Shown here one piece after another: positions 1-14,720 of a DNA stretch of 64,000 nt (its first letter is position 1; every line of letters starts with the position of its first letter). The notes under the pieces are model-generated. The model saw only the letters and a program-made list of their open reading frames with translations, did no database searches and was not told the origin of the DNA. Position numbers and translations under genes: made by a program. This stretch comes from Marchantia polymorpha subsp. ruderalis. Its lineage: Eukaryota > Streptophyta > Marchantiopsida > Marchantiales > Marchantiaceae. The stretch spans positions 19,476,001-19,540,000 of the forward strand of contig AP031358.1 of NCBI GenBank assembly GCA_037833965.1. Reading direction: 5' to 3'.

Positions 1-334
1 ATATCTTACTCCCGTATATATCTTACAGGATAGAGGTTCCTCTATATTATAAATAAACCTCTCAAACCATCACCACCTTAGAACGCATGTCACCTTATGA
101 TCTCATGTATAAAAAAAGATACTACGATATATAAATTGCTGACAGGTTTAACTACTCCATACGATTTCTTCTTCACTCGTATCAAACTCTAAAAAGGTGT
201 GAAGAAAGTATTATATGATCTTTGGTGATAGAAAACTCAGCTCGGTAACATGCATTTTAGCCAACTTGATGTGGGTCGTTAGATTTATTGTTGCCTGATT
301 AAATCTCACAAATGATAGTTTTAGGTGATAGAAT

Positions 335-981
335 GAGAGATTTGCTTGATGGGATTCCCGCGGAAAGTAATTTGCTTGATGGGACCCTTCAGGTTTCATT
401 TTACCCGATGGGACCCCATGAACGATACACCGTCACCCATGTTCTAATAACAACTAGAGAATGTGCAACGAGTCAACCCCACCCGCAGACAGAGTGGACT
501 TCGCCCTCCATCACACTCACTTGTTTTTATGTTGTCATTCTGCATCCAGCCACTCCCCTAGTTGACGAGCAAAGAAATGTTCATCCGGAGTTTATTTGTT
601 CGCCACAAATGGGTGATCGCGAGACTTGAGCTCAGACCACTTTCCGGTACGAGCTCCTCGTCTCGCATACACAGGGTTATGGAAGGAGGGTGCAGGTGGG
701 GGGCAGCAATGAAATCTGCGAATCGGTGAGATCGGAAGAATTGAAGCACGACAAATTGCACTTCGAGCAAAATCGATTTTTGTCCCCGTGATAATCCACC
801 AGAAATTATAATCATGGATTGATCTCTCATTGTAATCCCCGCATTGTAACTAGTAGTAACCGTAATTACAAGAACTATGTCTGATGGCACACCATCGTTG
901 GGGTCTCATAGGGTAAAACTAAACTTGAGGGGTACCATCAACCAAATTACTTTCTGCAGGGTACCATCAAGCAAATCTCTC
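335..981. mobile_element. Non-autonomous Mutator-like element (MULE-type MITE) with long TIRs
   Basis: Seen: the segment 335-426 reappears as an imperfect inverted copy at 894-981, about 90 bp per arm. Both arms begin GAGAGATTTGCTTGATGG or a one-base variant of it. The 10 bases just outside both ends are identical (GTGATAGAAT at 325-334 and 982-991), a target-site duplication. TIRs near 90 bp with a 9-11 bp duplication are the hallmark of Mutator-like elements. The 467-bp interior has no transposase-like ORF, so the copy would depend on a transposase supplied elsewhere. The left arm also contains the motif TTTGCTTGATGGGA twice, 30 bp apart, and the right arm keeps a matching internal repeat, so each TIR has subterminal repeats. 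ORFs that cross the element are incidental. Confidence 0.8.
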
Positions 982-991
982 GTGATAGAAT

Positions 992-3087
992 CGATACTTA
1001 AGTTAAAATTTTGATGTAAGCACCTCGGAGTTGCGATGTATATTTGGATGAAGATCATTTACTGAAAATGGATCATTACAAAAGATTAAAGCTGTTTTTT
1101 TTAACAGTTGAACTCATTTAAAAACTTACATGCTTATGATGTCCATAGTGGATCTTGACTCCTTGTCTCTTTACATTTTTCTAGTGAATATCGTATCTTA
1201 TGTCAAAGTTATCATCTACTTGATATTTTAAAGCTTTCAAATCAGATAATAAGTATCATTACTTTTTGATAGTTTTTTAAAATACCTTTGCACACCATTT
1301 CTTTATTATTTCAAAAGATGTGTATAATATAAGAGAGTAGTTATATGAATTCATGTTTTTTTTGTTATATTTCTGTACATAGGTGGTATACATATTTTTC
1401 AAGCTAGAAAAATTTAAATTCGTAAATGATGAAATACTTCTTTAATCACATCGCTTTTTTTATTATTTTTTTCTGCTAAATTTGTTATGTCATGTGGAAA
1501 TAATTTTTTTTAATTTAAATATGTGGACATTTGAAAGTTTAAAAATTGTGAATTTAATAATTTATAGTAATACATGTTATCATCATCCAATTGATTGCAT
1601 CGTAATTGATAAATATTCAACTGAAATAACCTTGTAGTCTTTTATCATTATTTATTTTTACAATTCATGAAAATTTGATCCAAAAATTGTTGTTTAAGTT
1701 TTGAAAAATTTGACTTATTATTCTAAAGTTCTTGAAAAAAAAATCATCTTGCAGAGGATTTTACAGGCCAATACGCCTGTAAAATATATTTATATAACTT
1801 GGTAGTTATGTACACAGCATATTATCCCTCACTGCGATTCTTAAATGTCAATCTGAATAATCTCAAAGCGTTAAATTACTCATCTCAATTTTGAATTATC
1901 TTGAAAGTTAGGTATAAATATAGATTTTCTTAACTGTTAAGTAAGAGAAGTGTTTGACGTGTTACGTTCTTATCAAAACAAACTGAATACAAAACCAACG
2001 ATACTGATTATCATGAGATCAAAATCTCTTGCGACGTCTTCACTATCGAAGTTAAATCTTCTCTAGTTGAAGATTGTTAGAGTGCATCATTTTGAGCTCG
2101 CAACCAATCGAGACATTCATTGGTTGACTGTCGTAGGGTTCTATCTCTCCTAATATTCAAAAACGCCAGATCATAGGGTTGAAAGTTCAAATTTTCCGGA
2201 GTATTTGACGAAAAGTTAACCTATCTAATCAGGACTGTCTAGACGGCCTATGGGTACGAAAGATGCGGCCCTTTGATTTTCATTGCTTTTTGGAAGAAAA
2301 AAAAAAGACTCGTGATATATGTAAAAACTCTAACATTTTACTTTAAGACTGTTTCATTGACATTAATCCTGGGATATTTTCTCGGGTAACGCACTGAACC
2401 ACGGGCTATTCCCCGTGTGAAGACGCCGTTTGTCTTTTCAAATTGCTCCGTAACCACATGTGATTACTAACTATTATAATGTGAAGAAATTATTCACCAA
2501 GTTTAGAACCAGCTAATCGAATCTTGATGTGAATAATCTCAGTGGCATGTATTTGGATAGCATCGAAATACATGTAAGGAGAGTCGCGTACATGCAATCC
2601 AAATCAACACACAATCTCCCGATTACTTTCAAACGAAAATGAAAGCATAAACTCCAACCTCAGTTGTTTCAGATGGCAATGCTAACGCCCCAGATCATGT
2701 CATAAAAAAGAAATACAAATGGATGATCATCTGGGAAAACTGAAAACTCATGGTAAACACATCTTTAGCATACCATCTTGACCATACTCAGCACATCATC
2801 TACAACTGATGTGTACAACACAATTTGCAGTAGAAAGATAAGACTCTTCATCCGTTCCCCATGCCGCATCAACAAACATGCTATTCACACACTACCAAAG
2901 ATGAAGTGCAATTCTTCGCACTCGCGCAGATATACATTATGCACATGAATAACACAACGAGGTGGAAACAATCGCAAAGCCACCTGAAAGTACCACTGTA
3001 CACCTGCCTCATCTCTAATCTATGTCAAAGCCGTTAGTTTCTACCCAGCTTCTAAGTATGATACCGTTTCTAATTACGAATATCTAT
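992..3087. other. AT-rich spacer and 3' flank of the SDR gene
   Basis: No coding-like sequence, RNA gene or repeat array was found here. From 1000 to 2000 the DNA is very AT-rich with homopolymer runs. From 2400 composition becomes more balanced, and the part next to 3088 is probably the 3' untranslated and polyadenylation region of the minus-strand gene. No single poly(A) signal stands out. Confidence 0.5.
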
Positions 3088-6335
<3,248 letters not shown>

Positions 6336-6589
6336 CGCTTGGTCGCCAACAGTCAAGCTTGCGAGAGTGTGATCGAGCGGAGCCAGCAGTCGCTTCTCGA
6401 AGAATTCAACAGCGCGAAAGATTTGGTCCAATATTCCGTTCCGTATGATGATGACGCATGCAGTGGCGGGACATCGCGGCTCCACATTTGCCACAGCTCC
6501 GTCCACTCCTCCCTTTCGGCCACGCTTCCGTATGTTATCTTCCCTTTTGTATTTGGTTTTAGCTGCCTTGACCTTGGTTCATAATTTAT

Positions 6590-7740
6590 GAACTCTAGTT
6601 TACAATCATATTAATAATTTTTTAATTATATTATTGGTAACAAATATTTTATAAATTTTGCATTAAATTAAAAAAAGTGAAATAATTTATTTTTATTTAT
6701 AGTGTTTAATTTCATTCATTTAAAATTCTTTTTTTAACCAAAAAAAATTTATTTTAATAAATTCGTAAAATAATTAAATATATTTTATTCAATTTATTAT
6801 GATATTTAAGAAGATAATTATTTCTCAGTATATCCAAATGGTTTTCATATAACATATCTTTAAAATTAAAGTAAATTTTTTTTTAAATTAACAATCTTAG
6901 AATTTTGTTACTTTCGCGCTCCTCGCTGTTTAGCGGTGAGGCCGCGTAACCCCGTCCAATTTTTTGGCATGGCCTACCAAATAATATAGATATAAATTTG
7001 CAATATAAAAAATGTTTGAAATTTTCCTGGTTTCTTCTCATTGAATATATAATAAATTTGGTTTGTTTTCAAGTTTTTAATTATCCTCTTGAGATAATGC
7101 TAAACTGAATTTTAAGGCTGAATTGAGACATGATTATGAATGATGTCAATATTTCAATTAATTTAAAAATATATTATTAAAATAATTAATATATTTTGTT
7201 GTAATTCTACACACATACGATAGTATATTAACAGTTGATGAAGTCAGATATTTCTATTTATTATTATCATTAAAATTAATAAATATTTCTGATAAAACTA
7301 ATCAACATCCAATTAAAAAAAAATTATTTCATCACACATCCATTTCTTCGTAACCATAACATAGAAATTTAGCTACATTGAGTTACTCGAGAACATTTCC
7401 ATCTCTGAGACCCGTAAAGACCCGTAAAGACTCACCAGAACCAATTTTCTCTATTACGTTGGTTTTCCCCGGAGATATAATTGGAATCCATTAGCGACTC
7501 CCTTTTTGTTTAACATGACTTTCTGAAGTCCCGCCGTGTCCGTACATTGCCTGCAAATTTCCAGCTAAAATGAGGAGACCAAGAAGTGACCAAAACGAAA
7601 TACCAATCCAAGACGAAAAACGGAATCAAACTCAAAAACGGTCATAAATGGAAAAATATGCTTCTCCGTAAATTGTCGTGAATCCTCCTTGCGAAAGATG
7701 TTCAAATCAGACTGTCTCGAGGACCCGATGAAACGTCAAT
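6590..7740. other. AT-rich spacer
   Basis: Strongly AT-rich with no coding-like ORF. A short GC-richer patch around 6905-6970 interrupts it; nothing recognisable was found in that patch. A CCCGTAAAGA doublet near 7411 is the only obvious local repeat. Confidence 0.5.
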
Positions 7741-7771
7741 CAATGTAGGAAACGCAGATCGGAGGAGACCA

Positions 7772-8640
7772 TCATGTGGATAATGGATGGATCCGCAGTA
7801 GTAGGATGCGGCCAGGCTCCAATGGTTCGTCCTGACCAATATCGGAAATTCGCTGCATTGAAGTTCGAGAAAAAAGTAAGACGAGCAGGAGAGTGCAGCC
7901 TACTATCCGGTCTGAAGCATCTGGTCGCAGAGATTCCAAACACTCTCTTGCCTGATATCGCTCAGATGATTGCCGATAATCTTCAGGCCCAAAGGCCAAA
8001 TTATTCTTCCAGTGCTTGACTACACACTCGATATGCTCTTTCAGGAGCTCAGAGCACTCCCCAGTCTGAATGATTCCAGCTTGCCGAGAGCTCCGTGGAT
8101 TCTTTCTCATTCAGTTGCCCCACCTCATAAATATCCGCAGAGGGCACATGCTGCATTTTCTCCGAACAATTTCAGCTGTGATTTCTCGCTGCTGAAATCA
8201 CAATGTAAAAGACTCTTGCGACTGTTCTTCTTTCGTGACGGTCCTCGGTGCATTCTTTCCTCCGCAATCATGTCGTCCGGCACGTCCGCTTTTCTGCAGA
8301 AGTGATGAACTTCACAGCATATCTTCGTGCCGACTTCGTTGCTATCCCTTCCTGCGAGTATCGGACCTTGAGAACGTTGCACGTGAATTCATAATTGCGA
8401 GATAAGGTCGTGAAGATTGTCATAGTGATAGTAGTTTTTCCTGTATACTCTTTTTCGTATAGACCGAAAGCTCTTCTATCAGTTGGTTCTTTCAGTTGTC
8501 CCTGGGGAATCTCTACTTGGCCGACAGATTCTCCTGTTTCTCGAGCCTGGCAATTACGCCACTCGTCCAGCTTGAATTCTAGCCCTGCATATGATATGCG
8601 GATTTTTGGTTTTTTGACTCCCCAAGTGCTCATTTTTTCC
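7772..8640 (-). pseudogene. Unrecognised, possibly decayed minus-strand coding sequence
   Basis: Composition is balanced and the minus strand has consecutive overlapping open frames. 8268-8633 encodes a charged stretch including KKPKIRISYAGLEFKLDEW, 8125-8382 continues in another frame with CCEVHHFCRKADVPDDMIA, and 7772-8110 gives HIECVVKHWKNNLAFGPEDY. The switch of frame without clear GT-AG pairs suggests frameshift decay, though unrecognised introns are an alternative. I do not recognise the family. A plus-strand ORF of 81 codons at 7774-8019 overlaps it and could instead be the real one. Confidence 0.25.
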
Positions 8641-9490
8641 AGTGGTGAAACGCCAGACGAAGTGTATGAAAGTTTTCATCAAGCCTCGCCGTTTTCACGT
8701 TATGCAGAAGAAAAACCTTAGAGGATTTGAACAAATGCTTAAAAAGACTCCTACTTAGGACCCCACTCTTTGAAGACCAATATCATAAGAATGCTAAACT
8801 ACTTTAGTTCAATATGGAAATATGTCACCTGATGTACCTTTCTAGAGGAAGGAGAGAACCTGCTGCAGCCCGGGGAGCAAATTTTGTATGAACCATCCGT
8901 CCGTCCTGGATACGGCTGAACTACAAAACCTGTATCCACATATAAAGATAGATGTGAATAACTCTTGTCGAAGATGGTAAATCACCGACTATGTCGTACA
9001 CGACTCAAGCACTAATGAGCAATGCTGCTATCACAAGGAGTGACCACTTTTTAGTTCAACTTCACCTCTGGATTGACGACGTGCAAGCTTGAACATGTAA
9101 ACATAAATTGCAGACAATGTAAGGTAAACTTGAGGCCGAAGGAGCTGAGAGTCCACGATCCAACAAAGATAGATCGCACCGATTGGATACTCCGATCAAC
9201 ATAGGTCAGCAGCCCATCACATGGCGCTTCGATTGTAAAGAAAGATTTCAGTAAAAGGAGGATAACACCTTGACGACAACACGCATTGCCAATTTGAACT
9301 AACATTGCCACCATAAGCTTCTGTTGCGGAACACCGTAACCCCATTCTTTTGACGAGAACGGTGAAGTAGGCGCTGTGAGAAACATCATCGAGCTTCCAT
9401 AAGTGAGATGTACGAGGGTAGGGAACCATGACGATGAAGTTCGCACATGCTTCGTTGTTGAACAGTCATGATCGCAAACTGCCGAGAAGG

Positions 9491-9865
9491 TTAGGCACAA
9501 ATCCAAGACTCGGGAACGAGCCAAGGCAGCAGAGAGTTTAGCGCAAAGCGCTTGCCTATGTACATGACACCGAGGCTGAGAAGCAGACAACTGAAGGCCG
9601 TAATCACATTCAAGGTCATGACCCTGGGAATGGTACCGCTCGAATCACTCCCCGGAACTAGATCGGCGCGAAACATGACGGCGAGATCCTTCCCTTGAGG
9701 AGGATTGCAGCTGCACAACTTCTTGGCAGCTGAAACATTTGCGGAGGCAAGTCTCACAAGATCCAGAGCCTTGCGCGCGCTACCTGAACCCCAAGCCGTC
9801 ATGGGCCCGACAAAACCGGGAAAGCTGTATGGTCTAGCCCGTTGAGCAGGTACACCTTGACACAC
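9491..9865 (-). CDS. Hypothetical protein with one predicted membrane segment
   Basis: An open frame of 124 codons in a balanced-composition island (9050-10560). A likelier start is the internal Met of MTAWGSGSARKALDLV. The product has a hydrophilic N-terminal part, a small Cys cluster (KLCSCNPPQGKD) and one hydrophobic segment (NVITAFSCLLLSLGVMYIG) near the C-terminus. The next frame stays open down to 9051, so an intron or a frameshift near 9500-9590 may join the two, but I found no convincing donor. The family is not recognised. The sequence at 10045-10560 upstream on this strand is GC-rich and could be promoter, leader or part of a divergent gene. Confidence 0.25.
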   Translation of the reverse strand: MCQGVPAQRARPYSFPGFVGPMTAWGSGSARKALDLVRLASANVSAAKKLCSCNPPQGKDLAVMFRADLVPGSDSSGTIPRVMTLNVITAFSCLLLSLGVMYIGKRFALNSLLPWLVPESWICA

Positions 9866-10560
9866 TCGTGCCGAATTCGTAAACAGAATCTTCCGCGTAC
9901 CGGGAAGCAGTACTGTACCTGCGGCCTCGACGACTCGCTGTCTGCTGACTCGCGAGTTCCGACGCTGTTGACTTCACCGAGAGGCGTATCGTCTACTGGT
10001 AAGTTAATTCTGTCCCTGTCTGAAGCTGACCGGCAGACCTCATAGTGACCCCCACGCTCCGAAGCCGAAGATTCGCGCGGACGATTGAATATTCTCTTCG
10101 CCGATCTGGAACACGACGTCGCTACCGATCCGAGCCTGTCGGTTACTGCGTCTCAGGAGCGGTGCGAGGACCAACTGGGCAACGTGGAAGTGCTGTTCGG
10201 AACTCGAAGAAGCCGACGAGGTTGACGTGTGCTGTACGGAACAGATCTAACCATGTCGAACATGCAGAATCGAGTCCTGAGCAACTGCTTATCTCTGAGA
10301 TTCGATGGTTGTTCTTTTGTAGTGAATATGAACGTAATTATTTTTGCTCGGCCGGACATGGGTCACTAAGAGCTTGACTACACCGAATACTCCTCCCGAC
10401 GCTGTCCTTTCACATGGGCACAAGAGAACAAAGAGAGGCGGCCGAGATAAGAAAACAATCTGCAGAGTGCAACCGGCGTCGCTACATTTATAGAATGCAC
10501 AGGAGTCATGGGGGACTTCTTTGACATAACAATGTCAAAATTCCAGCCGGATGGCCTCAT

Positions 10561-12547
10561 AACGCTTAGGAATTTCTATAACTAAAGAAATTAACTTAAA
10601 TTATGGATTTTACTCGTATAATTTTTGGTAATTTGGGATTTGTCAATAAATAGATTTCTTACATACGTTATTACTAGACACTTATTCACGATTTTTTGAA
10701 ATTTATGAGAGAGTAATTTCTGTAAGAAGAGGAATAATACATATAGTAATTTTACTTGTGACAAAGTCAACTTGGCTTAACCCTTCTTGTGGAAAAAGCA
10801 AAGTTGTGAATATTGAACCTAATTATATTAATATTTAATCTGATTAATTAAAATGAATGGATAATTATCTCTCACACTACAAAAATTATATCAATTGTTT
10901 AAGAAATGAATTGATGTGAGGAATCTCTTTTCAAAATGAAGACCCCCGTTCCATCTCCAAAGGTAATCCACTCAATATTTAACTATATTGGCAGTGCAAA
11001 GATTCATGATTAACCTCATATTCAGGGTTGGTAACAAGAAAGATATGTGTATCAAGAAACTCGATCTTGTATGTTCCACTATAACAAACTGGTTGTACAT
11101 GAAGTTACTCGCGAGCCCAACACACTCAATTGATGTGAGGATGAGGAGTAGACATAAAACCATGTAAAACTAACCACTCCCTAAGTTATTTTGAATAACA
11201 ATATCATATGATTCATATGTTATACAAGAAGAGATATAGCTACATTCATTGTGTAGATTTCAAACAAATCCATTACACGATGAAAGCATAATGAAATCAA
11301 TAACATATATTGGAGTGATATAATATAAATTTCTTGAATAATTGAGATTGGTAACTGTGTTAATATAATAATCAAAATATGTTGCATATATTATAAAGAA
11401 AAGGAAATAATTATTTTATTAATTTACCATTCACTTACAGATTATCATGCTATCTCACATATTCATGCGTGTTCAATTTAAATTGTTTAGTTATTATGAT
11501 TTTCTATAAATTAAATTTTTTTATTTCAAATAATATTATTAAATATAATTTTAATATTCAAATTTGGTGTTTATGACCATTATGTAATCATAATTTTTGA
11601 TTCATTAAAATTTTACCAAGATTTTGAATTAGATATGATGACGTTAATATGATTTATCAATTCAGTAGTTTGCATTGAAAAATAAATAAATATAAATGAT
11701 AATGCATAATAAAATAACAAATCTGAAATATTGATTTTTTTGGTACAACATTTATTTTATTAGAATGAAGCTGGTCTAATATTTGATACAATTACAATAT
11801 TATATTTCAAGTTAATCATGTAAAAAAAAATTGATCAACATCATTAATTGCAAGAATGATATATTTTGTAGTTTTTCCCCTTTCTTTACAATAATGTCAT
11901 TGTACACCTTAACACGTTATTTATAAAAAAATTCATTTATATTATATAAGAACAACAATCACATTTTGTAGTGAATGTATGTAATATCTCTGAATTTTTT
12001 TCTATGTATTATATGTTTTAATATATAATAAGTACACTTCATATGTTTAAATAAAGTGTACTCATTATGTAAGAATATCAGTTTTAATTAGAAATGTTCA
12101 TTTTGATAACTTTCTAATTATTTTTTGAAATCAAATCTTTGAAGATTTTAAGTGAAATTGAACTTTATTGACGGTTAAACTTTTTTCATAATTATTATAA
12201 CACATATGTAACAGTTAACACAAAAAATGCATGTAAATAATGTTTTTTATATTAAATAATGTTTTAAATGATTAAATCATCAAAAACATATTATTGATAT
12301 ATTGAAAAAGTAAATACATATGAAATTTAGATTTAACTAACATAATTTATTTAGAACATATTACATTTTTTTAATCTTTTTTCTTATGAACATTACTGTT
12401 ATATTCACAAAGTATTTTACATCTTATAAACAAATAAAAATCACATGGCTTAATATTGTAAACTAAAATTCAAAAAACACAGTGACGAAACACTCAATCC
12501 AACAACCAACACAAGTGTATAACATCAAAAGACACAAATGTATAACG
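10561..12547. other. AT-rich spacer
   Basis: About 2 kb of AT-rich sequence with no coding-like frame, RNA gene or clear repeat array that I could see. It directly abuts the outer end of the copia-like remnant at 12548. Confidence 0.45.
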
Positions 12548-12723
12548 TGGTTCACCCTCAAGAGTACTCCGTCCACCGGAAAAGCTTACACGTAAATCTC
12601 TTACTCAAGTATGACACAGAACATTCTTTGTACAGGTTAAAAGTTGATATACTTAATCATTGCTATTTATAGTTAAAACCTGAGATTACTACTTAAGTGA
12701 AGTTAACCTCAACAATATAAGCC

Positions 12724-13027
12724 TTAACTCATGTTAACAAAATAATAACCTCTATAATCTACATTATTATTCTACAAAAAGTTATACACATAATCCGAAC
12801 ACATGATTTTACTTTACACAAAAGCTAATTAGAAATAAGTTGTAGCCATAACAATATAGAGTAATAAAATAAAGATTAACTCATGTTAAGGAAATAATAA
12901 CTTCTTTAATCTACATTATTACTCTACAAAAAGTTATACACATAATCCGAACACATGATTTTACTTTACACAAAAGCTAATTAGAAATAAGTCCTAGCCA
13001 TAACAATATAGAGTAATAAAATAAAGA
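12724..13027. repeat. 152-bp tandem duplication within the 3' end of the copia-like remnant
   Basis: Copies 12724-12875 and 12876-13027 run head to tail with a handful of differences. They start TTAACTCATGTTAA and end near AGTAATAAAATAAAGA. The near identity shows that the duplication is much younger than the element around it. Confidence 0.9.
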
Positions 13028-13222
13028 CGTAGCTACAAACATGCTAGCATATAGGAAATAAAAATCTAGTAAACCATATAATTACTCTGTGAAGAGTTCT
13101 AAAAATAAACATAATACAATTACATTCTTTACACGATAGTTAATTAGAACTAAGTCGTAACCATCATAGTATGAAGTATATATATAACGAAATAAATGAA
13201 AATACTAGGGTAACAGATTTTA

Positions 13223-13333
13223 CCTATACTCCCCATGCACAATATACATGATAGCACAGTGTCGATTGAAACTCTCTAAAGTAATAACTTTGATCAACGC
13301 ATCAACTGGATTGGGATTTTTGTCAATCTTGAC
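13223..13333 (-). pseudogene. Copia RNase H C-terminal relic
   Basis: Thirty-seven codons, then a TAA at 13222-13220. The order K-N-P-x(2)-D-A-L-x-K-V-I followed by E-S-F-x(3)-C matches the conserved end of copia polyproteins (usually NPADMLTK, then EKFxxC). No longer open frame continues upstream on the minus strand. Just beyond, 13330-13450 holds three diverged copies of a motif like TCAATCTTGATTAGCTCAA spaced about 45 bp apart. Confidence 0.5.
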
Positions 13334-14339
13334 TACTTCAATTACGAGAGTTTATCATCAATATTGATTTGCTCAACAATCAGAATTTACTGTCAATCTT
13401 GATTAGCTCAAATTTTAGAGTTTATAGTCATTATTGACTAACTCAAACATTTTATCAAACATTCTTGTTTGAAAAAATACTGGATTTTGTTGCACTTCAC
13501 TCTACTGTACATAACTTGTACCGATACTCATCTTAAATTATTAATTACATAATGATCAAATTTCTCCAAGATCATATCCGTGAGCAAAGATTTTCCCTTG
13601 TTAGTATGGAGAGTTTAAAAACTTTCATACTCTTTCAATGATCCTGATTAATTGAAATACACACATCCACTTTCACAATGATTTAGGTCCATTCAAATAC
13701 ACACATCTTCCTGCTTTTTCCAATGCAGTTAATTGTGTCGTGAATCAAAATAAGTATATGACATTATATCCATAATCACAAACTTATCTTGTGGCATCTC
13801 CACACATCAAAAAACTAGATACCAAAGCTTCCATGGCAATTTTCTCCATGTGTGTCATCTTTCAGCTCTTGAAAATGATCTAAATGCGTTAGTCGCGTTA
13901 AGAGTTTTTCAACGACATCGGTTCTATATTCTTACGAAGATTATTTTGAACAGAATATTCTTATAAACAGATAAAATCTTTTTGACGGTCTAACGTACAT
14001 GATTAGTCTGTTCGTCATGTGTCTTCCGCACTTGCGACAGTGAATGTACGTGACCGTGATTTGCAATTGTCTGTTACATTCGTCCTCGATTAATTAATAT
14101 CATCGTTTGCGATTGACTACGTTTGCGACTTATCGTCAACGTCGTCTGTCATAATCACAATCAACTATCGACCGTCAACTACGGAATGTCATCGTCATTA
14201 GCAACATCAACAATGGATCATCACCGTCACCGTTAACTATGGACCGTCATCGTCGATCGCCCATAGATTGCGTTTGTCTCGTCGATCTCGATTGTTTCGT
14301 CTATTGCGATTGGGGAGTATGCGGCACCTTACCGTTTAA

Positions 14340-14720
14340 CCTTGATATGTCGCATGGGCGCCGCGCTCTTTAAAGGGGGAGGAGTACGGTTACTTCACGC
14401 AGCGCGTGGTTGTCCACCTTGCCCTATTGGAGGAGGCAAGAATTCCGCCACGCGGCACACGATTGTTCTTGCCGCGCGAAAGTGGAGGAAGGGAACAGAT
14501 CAATCACTCGACTCGAGAATCATGTGCTCAAGCTCCGAAGTAAAAAATCACAACAAACGTTAATTGACGTGAACCGTGGTCTTCTATTCGTGAAAAAAAG
14601 AAGGTCACAAGTCACGTTTGCTGGCGCTTGTATTGGCTTTACGCCATCAAAACTCACCACGGGATCCCATTTGCATTGCTCCTTGTTTTTCAATGCTGTT
14701 GATAAACTGCATCGATCATG
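14340..14720. other. GC-rich island inside the retroelement remnant
   Basis: A patch rich in GC and CpG, with two overlapping plus-strand frames (73 and 103 codons), is surrounded by DNA with much less GC. Neither product resembles a family I know. It may be part of the degenerate gag/leader region of the copia-like element or an unrelated insertion. No splice or start context decides between these. Confidence 0.3.
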
